Both the position numbers and the translations under genes were made by a program. A DNA stretch of 64,000 nt from positions 45,781-109,780 of the forward strand of contig NZ_AUNE01000003.1 in assembly GCF_000447755.1 (NCBI RefSeq), given 5' to 3'. The stretch is from Bacteriovorax sp. BSW11_IV. GTDB taxonomy: Bacteria > Bdellovibrionota > Bacteriovoracia > Bacteriovoracales > Bacteriovoracaceae. The notes beneath the pieces were generated by a model that was given only the letters and a program-made list of their open reading frames with translations, was not told the DNA's origin and searched no databases. This document shows, piece after piece, positions 7,888 to 16,049 of the stretch (its first letter is position 1; each line of letters starts with the position of its first letter).

Positions 7888-10800
7888 ATGAGAAAAGTAA
7901 TCATCGCAACGATGACATTATTCGGTCTATTTAGTGGGATCTTTGCTAGCTCTGAGCAAAGTGTTGAGCTCATCATTCCTAAACCCTATGCTCCAGAAAA
8001 AGGTTTTTTTGCAACTGCTACGTCAATGTTTCTAGTGGATACTGTTGGTGAGTTTAAAAGTATTGAAAACTCTATTCGCAAAAAGCTTGCTCCTTATGAA
8101 GTTGCGCTTGCGAAATATTATAGTCAGAAAGATTTGGATAAGCTCATCACTGAAACAATGAGTGCTGTAAATAAAAATATTATCAAAGATGACCTCACTG
8201 ATCAGAGGGCAATTGCTACGGCCAGATACCTAGGGCGAGAGCTTATTGGTAAAATATTTGAAAGAGTACTTGAAGTCGAAGGTATAAAAGATGAAAGTGC
8301 AAGAAAAGTGTGGAAGGATAAATTATTAAGTCCTTTTAATCGTTGTATCAACGAGTCTCGTAATTTTCTCTATGATGGCGCGGGTTGTATCGGTAGTTTG
8401 ACGGCCGCATTGATTCCAAATGTTGGCCTGGCCATGACTCACGAAATGTCGAAGTCAAAACTTGCCCCAATACTTCCTGAAGATCAACGTCAGACATTTG
8501 TCGAAGGGCGTGTGCGCGATTACAGATTGTGCTTTTTAAACAACAGAAAAAAAGATGCAGAGGCCGTAAAGGGCTGTGCTCTTGATTCTATAAAAGTTGG
8601 TGTTATCGCTGTAACAAAAAAGAAGGTAAGTGACACCATTGATGCCACAACAACTGATCCAAAAGTTTATAGCGATATCATGAATAAGAGTATGCCTCCA
8701 TTTCAAAAATGTATGGGGGAAATTGGTAGGGGGCTTCCTCGTAATAAGCCTTATGATTATCAAATCAACAGATGTTTAGACGGGGTTGTATCAACAGTGG
8801 GACAGGGTTTAATTCCTGTTAAAATTGGAGAGAATCCAGCGGTTACAAATAATTTAACTTCTGCTCAGATAAGCTTACTCGTTCCTCAGAAAAAAGAAGA
8901 GTTCAAAAAATGTATTGATGAGATGGTTAAAAAAGATCAAAGAGTTGGCGGGTCTATCGATTCTAAAGAATGTGAAACACGTATAACTAATGATGTTACG
9001 AAGTCTGTTGTTTTAAGTATTTTTGATAGTAATGCTCGTAAAAATCTTGGGCCAATTAATAAAGGACTTGCCGACAGTGTTGCAAAAAAGGCCACTGACC
9101 TTCTAGAACAGTGTTGGCATCAAAAAATTGCTGGAGAAGAGAAAAATAAGTGTCTCAAAGATTCAATTTCAACTTTATCAATTGATATTGCCAACGAAAA
9201 AATTAAGAAAGAGTTACCTAAAGAAAATGAGCAAACGAAAAAGATAAGAATGGGACTGATGTCCGGCTTTGAAGGATGTTTAGATAAGGGTCTAAGTGGT
9301 GATATTGCTTCTGATCCAAACTTGAGTTCTAAAGTAACTGGTTGTGCTACAGAGTTAACGAAAAACTCGGCCATGAAAATTGCGGAGTATCAGTTGTCTG
9401 AAATTATAGGGGACAAAGTTTCTGGCCCTGAAAAGGTTCAAATTATAAATAAACATGTCTATCGTGATTTAGAGCATTGTCTTGGAAGTGCACCAACAGA
9501 AGAAATTCTTTCTAGTTGTGTTACGAATTTGAAAAAAAATGCATCACACGATATTGCCATTCTAAGCTTCAGCGCTGAAATTGATAAATTTATTAAAGAA
9601 AATGGTGGTAAAGATAGACTCGGCATCAAAACGTCAGATATTCAAAAATTGAAAAGCCAACTTGAAAGAGACTTGGCATCATGTCTTGAAAAAATTAATG
9701 ATAAAGACCCAATGCCACAAATTAATCAGTGTATTAAAGGACAGGTTTTCAACTTGGCGACGACGCTGGGTGATTATCAATTTAATGCTAGTGTAGGCAC
9801 ATTGTATAAAGGTCGTGAAAGTGTTCAGCACATATTCCATGAAGAGTTCACAGGAAATTTCAGAGGGTGTTTGAATAGAGCACAAGGCGAAGATTACGAT
9901 CTCAATGGATATATGGATAACTTAAAAACGTGTACCAATGAAGTTTCTTCGAAAACGATGTACTCAATGGGAAGGGATCAAATTCAATTTGCTCTTACGC
10001 AAAACTTAAAAGATAAACCTGGGGTGGACCGCAAACAACAACGAGAGGCCCTTACTCTTTCACTTCTTGCTCCTTACAAAGAATGTCTCGATACAGCGCC
10101 TAAAAAAGATACATGTATCTCGGGTCTAAAAACTGAGGCCACTAAGGCAGTCGTTGAACAATATGCAAAAAATGAGGTTGAATTTCAGCTCAATACAAAA
10201 GAGATGCCGAAGAATCTTGGAACAATTCTGGAAGAATTCAAAAAGTGTATGATCCAAGCAAAGAGTGATCAAAAAGCGCAAGATCGTTGTGTTAAGAATT
10301 TTTCTATTAAATTTGCCAGTGCCCTTGGTAATATGAAAGTTCAGTCTGTACTTAATTCGACACTTGGCTCAGAAGATTTTGCGACAAATAAAAAAGAAAT
10401 AGATTCAATGCTTAAAGACTACGACTATTGTCTTCGTCGATTAAATTCTAAAGAATACGTTAATGAAGTAACTGCTGGAGTTACTGAGTGTATCGGAACT
10501 TTACAAAAAACGGCCGAAGGAATCGTTAAAAAAGTCGCAACGGGATGGATTTCTACAACAAGTCCATTTGCTGATTTTAATAAAGCTATTGCTGCAAGTT
10601 TACCTTGTATCGCAGGTCTCATGCCTGCATCTCCTTATGATGGAGACTTAAAAAAGCAAGTTGACTCGGCCCTTAAACCTGTTGCGATTATGATTGGTCA
10701 GTATCTTGATTACAACATCAAAGAAGCTGGAGAAGATCTTCCTAAAGTCCTTGAAACTCTATTAAAAGATATCGACGAAGGCGATTCTCTTGAGGCCAGG

Positions 10801-11394
10801 AGAAACCTTGTGGATACACTTGTTGAAACTGGTGCTCTTGATCAAATTATTAAGGCCATTGTGTTGGACAAAGTTAAAGGTGGTTTAAAATCAGTTTCTG
10901 ATAGTGAGATACCTCAAAGTGTGAAAGACAAAATTTCTAGTAAGGCCAACTTAGATTCTATTTTTAAAGGAAAAGTTGCTGCTGAAATTAGAGAAATGGT
11001 AGCAGAGTCTGTTTTAAGACCAGTTCTTGTTGATGGTGAAAAAATGAGTGGACAAAAAGTTAGTGCTGCAACTAAGGAGATCACTCAAAAAGTTACTGAG
11101 GCCCTCGCCACGTCAGATAAGTTTGGGCAAGAAATTATTCGTGTAAGCGTACAAAATAAAATAAATCAAATGGGATCAGTAAAAAGATTTTTTGGAAAAA
11201 TGATCTACGGGTCTGATTCGTTCAATTGGTCAAAAGTGCGTGAATCGGATAAGGGAAAAATTGCCGAGGCCTATATTACTCGACATGTTCTAATGCCTAA
11301 GCTGCGTGGGGAAGTCATTGATGAATCCACTATGGCCAATATCAATAAGAAGGCCGAAGAATTGGTCACTAGCGCTGTAAAGAGTTATGAATAG
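7888..11394 (+). CDS. exported protein with twelve paired-cysteine helical repeats
   Basis: A 1168-residue protein with a Sec signal (residues 1-20, ending GIFA-SS) and a good ribosome site (GAGAGAG). Residues about 150-870 hold twelve degenerate repeats of roughly 55-72 residues. Each begins with an aromatic or hydrophobic residue, two residues and Cys, then a second Cys 10-21 residues later, then an amphipathic helix. Pairs are 153/167, 215/230, 275/296, 341/362, 409/422, 464/486, 531/544, 599/615, 661/682, 733/743, 787/801 and 848/868. Only Cys907 is unpaired. Residues 910-1168 lack Cys and look helical. The regular pairing suggests disulfide-pinned helical hairpins in the periplasm or at the surface. 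I know no named family; function unknown. Confidence 0.85.
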   Translation: MRKVIIATMTLFGLFSGIFASSEQSVELIIPKPYAPEKGFFATATSMFLVDTVGEFKSIENSIRKKLAPYEVALAKYYSQKDLDKLITETMSAVNKNIIKDDLTDQRAIATARYLGRELIGKIFERVLEVEGIKDESARKVWKDKLLSPFNRCINESRNFLYDGAGCIGSLTAALIPNVGLAMTHEMSKSKLAPILPEDQRQTFVEGRVRDYRLCFLNNRKKDAEAVKGCALDSIKVGVIAVTKKKVSDTIDATTTDPKVYSDIMNKSMPPFQKCMGEIGRGLPRNKPYDYQINRCLDGVVSTVGQGLIPVKIGENPAVTNNLTSAQISLLVPQKKEEFKKCIDEMVKKDQRVGGSIDSKECETRITNDVTKSVVLSIFDSNARKNLGPINKGLADSVAKKATDLLEQCWHQKIAGEEKNKCLKDSISTLSIDIANEKIKKELPKENEQTKKIRMGLMSGFEGCLDKGLSGDIASDPNLSSKVTGCATELTKNSAMKIAEYQLSEIIGDKVSGPEKVQIINKHVYRDLEHCLGSAPTEEILSSCVTNLKKNASHDIAILSFSAEIDKFIKENGGKDRLGIKTSDIQKLKSQLERDLASCLEKINDKDPMPQINQCIKGQVFNLATTLGDYQFNASVGTLYKGRESVQHIFHEEFTGNFRGCLNRAQGEDYDLNGYMDNLKTCTNEVSSKTMYSMGRDQIQFALTQNLKDKPGVDRKQQREALTLSLLAPYKECLDTAPKKDTCISGLKTEATKAVVEQYAKNEVEFQLNTKEMPKNLGTILEEFKKCMIQAKSDQKAQDRCVKNFSIKFASALGNMKVQSVLNSTLGSEDFATNKKEIDSMLKDYDYCLRRLNSKEYVNEVTAGVTECIGTLQKTAEGIVKKVATGWISTTSPFADFNKAIAASLPCIAGLMPASPYDGDLKKQVDSALKPVAIMIGQYLDYNIKEAGEDLPKVLETLLKDIDEGDSLEARRNLVDTLVETGALDQIIKAIVLDKVKGGLKSVSDSEIPQSVKDKISSKANLDSIFKGKVAAEIREMVAESVLRPVLVDGEKMSGQKVSAATKEITQKVTEALATSDKFGQEIIRVSVQNKINQMGSVKRFFGKMIYGSDSFNWSKVRESDKGKIAEAYITRHVLMPKLRGEVIDESTMANINKKAEELVTSAVKSYE

Positions 11395-11417
11395 TGTCTA
11401 TATATAGGACACTATTT
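11390..11417 (+). terminator. hairpin overlapping the stop codon, likely terminator
   Basis: AATAGTGTC (11390-11398) pairs perfectly with GACACTATT (11408-11416). The left arm includes the TAG stop of the repeat-protein gene. The T-run is short (TTT), so termination strength is uncertain. Confidence 0.5.
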
Positions 11418-11491
11418 CGCTAGATTACCCTGTGTTTTCAACTGTTTAATGTCTTAAGTCTTGGCAAGATAATTGCTTTTAATTGAGTATT

Positions 11492-12088
11492 ATGAAAATG
11501 ATACTTGTGTTGGGGATATTGATTAGTTCACTATCTTCATTTGCCAATGATACAGGGAATGAGCCTGAAGTTTTTCAGCGTGAATTCATTTACACTCATC
11601 GTAGTGTTCATCCTAATATTCAAACATATGGGGTTAATACTTGCGTTGCTGTCTACTTATTCAATGGAGATGGTCATGCTATTATCGCTCATTTTGATGC
11701 TTCTATTAAAGCTAAGAAAGAATTATCAAAAATGATTACTCTTTTAGGTGAAGGAACAAAGGCGAAAATTTTTGGTGGAGTTGAGGGAGCAAGATTAAAT
11801 ACATTTGGGGAAATTTTCGATTCACTCAAATATTATAACATCCCTGTTGTTGAATTTCGTCAAAATGAAAGAGGTTCAGATAGTATGTCATTAAGTTTCA
11901 ATCTTGAGACTAATGAAGTTTCTGAGTACGATGAAATGAATTCATATGATACGTTTGATATCGTTGAGGGAAAGCTTAAGCGTCTTCATATTGGACCTAA
12001 AAGAATGTTTCGACATATGGATTCTCTTGGTGGCGGTGATATCGTTGAGAAACAAAAAAGTTCGACAGGCTTTAGGCCTATTTTCTAA
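11492..12088 (+). CDS. exported protein with CheD/CNF-like Cys-His signature
   Basis: A 198-residue protein from the ATG at 11492 (a TTG nine bases upstream is less likely). Signal peptide residues 1-18, ending SSFA-ND. The segment YGVNTCVAVYLFNGDGHAII followed by AHFD strongly recalls the catalytic region of CheD and the CNF1-type glutamine deamidases: Cys51, a hydrophobic strand, His67 sixteen residues on, and Thr45 six residues before the Cys. CheD uses a Thr-Cys-His set with the same order and similar spacing. Unlike CheD, this protein carries an export signal. The remainder is unrecognised. The deamidase idea is inference. It converges on the helicase gene ten bases downstream. Confidence 0.75.
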   Translation: MKMILVLGILISSLSSFANDTGNEPEVFQREFIYTHRSVHPNIQTYGVNTCVAVYLFNGDGHAIIAHFDASIKAKKELSKMITLLGEGTKAKIFGGVEGARLNTFGEIFDSLKYYNIPVVEFRQNERGSDSMSLSFNLETNEVSEYDEMNSYDTFDIVEGKLKRLHIGPKRMFRHMDSLGGGDIVEKQKSSTGFRPIF

Positions 12089-12098
12089 TCAATTCACA

Positions 12099-14141
12099 CT
12101 ATTCATCTAAAAGTGACATTAGGCCCTGAAAGAAATCTTTTTTATAAGTTTCTGCTTCGTCAGCACTCATATGCCCAAAACTTGTTCTGTCTTGAATTAG
12201 AAGAAGTCCTTCTTTGTCGAGTTCGTGAACAAAACGAGAGGGATGTCTAGGCGTAAGGTTCCCGTACATTTTTCTTTGTTTACAATAAGTCATAAAGAGC
12301 TTCTTTTGAGCTCTTGTTATTCCAACATAGCATAAACGTCTTTCTTCACTTATATCTTCACCTTGCTTGACCGTTTTTTTGTGAGGAAGAAGCTCTTCTT
12401 CCATACCAATGAGATAGACTGTATCGAATTCAAGTCCTTTAGAAGAGTGAAGAGTCATAAGTGTTACTTCATTTTTTCTAACATCAGAGTCTTCGTCTTC
12501 TTTTGAAGTATCTTGAGAGTCTTGCAGGAGAAGTTTTTCTACAAATGATTTTAGAGTGGCACTTTCTTTTTGTCTTTCCGTAAAACGGGCCGCTGATTCA
12601 ATGAAGTTCATAACGTCATTTTTTCTGCGCTCAATTTGTTTTACGTTATCGTAGTTCTTGGCAATAAATTCAAAATACGAAATATCCTCAACAATCCCCG
12701 ATATACTTTCAGCAAGCGAGCTTCTGTCAAAGACGTCTTTGTATTTACGAATAAGCTCAATAAACGTTTTGATCTTTTCTTCTCTGTTCGGATCAAGGGC
12801 GGGATAATCTTCCATGGCCTTAAATAAAGAAATATTTTCTTCGCTAGATTTTTCAATATATTTTTCTAGCGTCTTAATTCCAATCCCACGGTTTGGTACA
12901 TTGAGTATTCTTCTAAGTGCCATTTGATCATTGGGGTTTAGAATAAGAAAGAGATAGGCCATGAGGTCTTTGACTTCTTTTTTCTCATATAGCTTTTGGC
13001 CACCGACGATAGTGTAGGGCACTTGGCTTAGGCGTAATTCATCTTCAAGAGGTTGGACTTGAGTATTACTTCTGTAAAGAATTGCAATATCTCCAAGGTG
13101 TCCACCTTTTGATTGATGATTAACGATCTCTTCAACAACGACTTGTGATTCATGGTCTGTATCGGCCATTTGCCAAAGGATTGGCTTGAAGTCACTTTGC
13201 CACTCACTCCAAAGTGTTTTATCTCTTCTATGTTTATTCTCGCTGATAACTCTGTTTGCAAGATTTAGGATAGGCAAGATTGAACGGTAGTTTTGCTCAA
13301 GTTTAACAACTTTTGCACCCGGAAAATTTCTCTCAAAGCTCAAAATATTTGTGATATCAGCACCCCTAAAAGAATAGATGGCCTGATCATCATCGCCAAC
13401 GACACAAAGATTATTATGTGTTTTTGTAAGATGCATGATGAGATTAAACTGAAGTGTGTTAGTATCTTGATATTCATCAATCATGATATAGCGAAATTGT
13501 TCTGAATAGGCGGTGGCCACATCGGGATGCTCATCGAATAGTCTAACTGTTAAAAGCAAGATGTCATCAAAGTCGATTGCATTGAAAAATTTCAACTTCT
13601 CTTGATAGTATTCATAGCAATAAAGTGTTGCATGACTATAGGGATCTTCGTCGTTAAAAAACTCACTATTAGCGTAATCATCATAAGAAACCCCTTGGTT
13701 TTTTAGAAAACCAATACGCGAGAGGATATCTTCTTTTTTAAAGTTTTTATCAGCATTAAATCGTTTTAGGCCTTCTCTTAGAATGGCCAACTGATCACTT
13801 GTATCATAAATGGAAAAGTTTTTGTGGTAACCTAGCTTTTCGATTTCTTTCTTAAGAATTTTTAGGCCTAAAGAATGGAACGTTGCAAGAGTGATTCCTC
13901 TTGTTAACCTTTTGTTTAAAAGGGCATGAACCCTTTCCTTCATCTCTTTTGCGGCCTTGTTGGTAAAACTAACGGCCAAAATATTCTTTGACGGAATATT
14001 GAGGTTATCGACCATGTGCGCTATCCTGTAAGTAAGCGTTCTAGTCTTGCCGCTGCCAGCACCGGCCAGAATTAATACTGGTCCTTCGATGGTTTCGGCC
14101 GCTTCGCGTTGTTTGTCGTTTAGTCCTGAGAGTGAAATCAT
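12099..14141 (-). CDS. pcrA: ATP-dependent 3'-5' DNA helicase, UvrD/PcrA/Rep family
   Basis: A superfamily 1A helicase that unwinds DNA in repair and replication restart. Motifs in order: Q-motif region LNDKQREAAE, Walker A AGAGSGKT (26-33), DEYQDTN, GDDDQAIYSFRGAD, QNYRS, TLHSSKGLEFD and YVGITRAQKKL. At 680 residues it is shorter than typical PcrA/UvrD (about 720) and closer to Rep. The C-terminus lacks an obvious Tudor-like extension, so assignment among UvrD, PcrA and Rep is uncertain. It is divergent from the fumarase operon. Confidence 0.92.
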   Translation of the reverse strand: MISLSGLNDKQREAAETIEGPVLILAGAGSGKTRTLTYRIAHMVDNLNIPSKNILAVSFTNKAAKEMKERVHALLNKRLTRGITLATFHSLGLKILKKEIEKLGYHKNFSIYDTSDQLAILREGLKRFNADKNFKKEDILSRIGFLKNQGVSYDDYANSEFFNDEDPYSHATLYCYEYYQEKLKFFNAIDFDDILLLTVRLFDEHPDVATAYSEQFRYIMIDEYQDTNTLQFNLIMHLTKTHNNLCVVGDDDQAIYSFRGADITNILSFERNFPGAKVVKLEQNYRSILPILNLANRVISENKHRRDKTLWSEWQSDFKPILWQMADTDHESQVVVEEIVNHQSKGGHLGDIAILYRSNTQVQPLEDELRLSQVPYTIVGGQKLYEKKEVKDLMAYLFLILNPNDQMALRRILNVPNRGIGIKTLEKYIEKSSEENISLFKAMEDYPALDPNREEKIKTFIELIRKYKDVFDRSSLAESISGIVEDISYFEFIAKNYDNVKQIERRKNDVMNFIESAARFTERQKESATLKSFVEKLLLQDSQDTSKEDEDSDVRKNEVTLMTLHSSKGLEFDTVYLIGMEEELLPHKKTVKQGEDISEERRLCYVGITRAQKKLFMTYCKQRKMYGNLTPRHPSRFVHELDKEGLLLIQDRTSFGHMSADEAETYKKDFFQGLMSLLDE

Positions 14142-14288
14142 GTCTACAAAATACAGAAAAAGTGTTCATGAGGCAATGAACATTACAGGGTGAATGATAA
14201 AGATTTTTGGCCAGACGGAACATTTAAAATTCGATATAATTTTAAGCAATTCCAGACATTTAATTTTTGACAACATAAGGAGTTCTTC

Positions 14289-15413
14289 ATGGTTAAGAAG
14301 AAAGCTAAAGCAAAAAAAGTTGTGGCCAAAAAAGCCGTTAAAAAAACAACTAAGAAAACAACAAAAAAAGTTGCAGCTAAAAAAGTTGTAGCAAAGAAAG
14401 CGACAAAAAAAGTAGCAAAGAAAGTTGCAAAAAAAGTTGCAAAAAAAGTTGCAAAGAAAGTTGCAAAAAAAGCGGCACCAAAAAAGGCCCCAGCAAAAAA
14501 GATTGCAGTAAAAAAAACTCTTGCGAAAAAAGGTGGCGATCAACTTTTTGACTCTCTTTTAGAGCTTATCAGAAAAACATCTGCTGAAATTCCTGGGGAT
14601 ATCCAAAAGGTTATTCTTGAGGCCCTTCACCGCGAAGAAAAAAATACAACTGCTGAATATGCAATGAATATCATCAAAGCAAATATTGAGCTTGCAAAGA
14701 AAAAGTCTCAACCTCTTTGCCAAGATACGGGAACTATTTTGTTCTACGTTTCTCACCCTGTTGGATTCAACCAAACAGAATTTACGAAAACAGTTCATAA
14801 GGCCGTAAGAAAAGCAACTGAAGTTGGTTTCCTTCGCCAAAACTCAGTAGATTCACTTACTGGTAAGAATGATTCTATGAACGTTGGTCCAGGTCACCCA
14901 GATATTCACTTTCATGAGCATAAGAAGAATTCAGTTGAGATTAAACTGATGCTTAAAGGTGGTGGTTGCGAGAACGTTGGTGCTCAATACTCTCTACCAA
15001 ACCAGGCCCTAGGTGCTGGACGTGATCTTGATGGTGTGAGAAAGGCCATTCTTGATTGTATCGTTAAGGCCCAAGGTAAAGGTTGTGGCCCAGGTGTTCT
15101 AGGTGTTTGTATCGGTGGAGATAGAGGTGCTGGATACGTTCAATCTAAAGAGCAACTTCTAAGAAAGTTAGATGATGAAAATTCAGTTGCTGATCTTAAA
15201 AAGCTTGAAAAAGATATCGTTGAAACTGCTAATAAACTAGGAATTGGTCCTATGGGATTTGGTGGGAAAACAACTTTACTAGGTTGTAAGATTGGAACAC
15301 TAAACAGATTGCCTGCTTCGTTTTTTGTTTCTGTTTCATATATGTGTTGGGCCTACCGCCGCCAAGGTGTAAGCCTAAAAGGTGATAACTCAATCGCGAA
15401 GTGGTTATACTAG
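14289..15413 (+). CDS. class I fumarate hydratase alpha subunit with a Lys/Ala-rich histone-like N-terminal tail
   Basis: Residues 1-81 are almost only Lys, Ala, Val and Thr with many KVAK repeats, like the C-terminal tails of histone H1 or AlgP-type proteins. Residues from about 84 form the iron-sulfur hydro-lyase alpha domain (TtdA/FumA N-terminal half), with CQDTGT (Cys144), GCGPGVLGVC (Cys266) and SYMCWAYRR (Cys353). These three Cys have spacing close to that of the cluster ligands in TtdA-type enzymes. The start is firm: AAGGAG lies seven bases before the ATG and no later ribosome site is seen. The beta subunit follows. The reaction is probably fumarate to malate; tartrate dehydratase is the alternative. 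The tail is unusual and might bind nucleic acid or acidic surfaces (inference). Confidence 0.88.
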   Translation: MVKKKAKAKKVVAKKAVKKTTKKTTKKVAAKKVVAKKATKKVAKKVAKKVAKKVAKKVAKKAAPKKAPAKKIAVKKTLAKKGGDQLFDSLLELIRKTSAEIPGDIQKVILEALHREEKNTTAEYAMNIIKANIELAKKKSQPLCQDTGTILFYVSHPVGFNQTEFTKTVHKAVRKATEVGFLRQNSVDSLTGKNDSMNVGPGHPDIHFHEHKKNSVEIKLMLKGGGCENVGAQYSLPNQALGAGRDLDGVRKAILDCIVKAQGKGCGPGVLGVCIGGDRGAGYVQSKEQLLRKLDDENSVADLKKLEKDIVETANKLGIGPMGFGGKTTLLGCKIGTLNRLPASFFVSVSYMCWAYRRQGVSLKGDNSIAKWLY

Positions 15414-15422
15414 GAGAGTTTT

Positions 15423-15989
15423 GTGAAAAAATTAGATTACCCATTTAAAAAAGAAGATATTTTAGATTTAAGAGTAGGTGATATGGTTCTTATCACTGGT
15501 AAGCTCTTTACTGGTCGCGATGCTGTTCATAAGCGTTTGCACGATGGAGTGAAATCTCCTGTTGATTTACAAAATCAAATCATTTACCACTGCGGTCCAG
15601 TTGTGATCGGAGATAAGAAAAAAGGTTTTGAAGTTAAGGCTGCCGGTCCAACGACTTCAATTCGTGAAGAGCCTTATCAGTGGGAAGTTATGCGTGATTA
15701 TGGAATCGTAGGTGTTATCGGTAAAGGTGGCATGGGTCCGAAAACTTTAAAAGGTTGTAGTGACTACGGTTGTGTTTACATGCATGCAATCGGCGGGGCC
15801 GCACAGGTATTGGCCGAGAAGATTAAATCTGTAGATAACGTTTACTGGGAAGATTTAGGTTCTCCTGAAGCGATCTGGGAATTAACAGTGGAAGAATTTC
15901 CTGTTGTAATTACTATGGATGCTCACGGTGGTTCACTTCACGAGAAAGTACAAGCATCGTCAGAAGAAGAATTGAAGAAATATCTTTAA
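15423..15989 (+). CDS. class I fumarate hydratase beta subunit
   Basis: A 188-residue protein matching the C-terminal half of class I fumarases and TtdB. It contains DMVLITGKLFTGRDAVHKRL, HCGPVV, AAGPTTSIRE and GVIGKGGMGPKT, which form the substrate-binding swivelling domain that completes the active site with the alpha subunit. GTG start nine bases after the alpha stop, preceded by GGAGAG. The length is normal for the stand-alone beta subunit. The two-subunit form is common in archaea and many anaerobes. Confidence 0.88.
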   Translation: MKKLDYPFKKEDILDLRVGDMVLITGKLFTGRDAVHKRLHDGVKSPVDLQNQIIYHCGPVVIGDKKKGFEVKAAGPTTSIREEPYQWEVMRDYGIVGVIGKGGMGPKTLKGCSDYGCVYMHAIGGAAQVLAEKIKSVDNVYWEDLGSPEAIWELTVEEFPVVITMDAHGGSLHEKVQASSEEELKKYL

Positions 15990-16003
15990 TTTTTAGCTGT
16001 GAC

Positions 16004-16038
16004 TTATTGGGCCTAAGGTTTGGGCCCAATTTTTTTTT
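16004..16038 (+). terminator. rho-independent terminator after fumarase genes
   Basis: ATTGGGCC (16006-16013) pairs with GGCCCAAT (16023-16030), followed directly by a run of T. The next gene starts at 16050, so it needs its own promoter or read-through. Confidence 0.8.
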
Positions 16039-16049
16039 AGGGAAAGATC

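Noticed and set aside
14235..14240. TATAAT upstream of the fumarase operon as a promoter
   Set aside because: No matching -35 element at proper spacing; could be chance in AT-rich DNA.
14166..14543. 125-residue Phe/Cys/Asn-rich ORF antisense to the fumarase tail
   Set aside because: It is the reverse reading of the Lys-codon repeats, has no ribosome site and is of low complexity.
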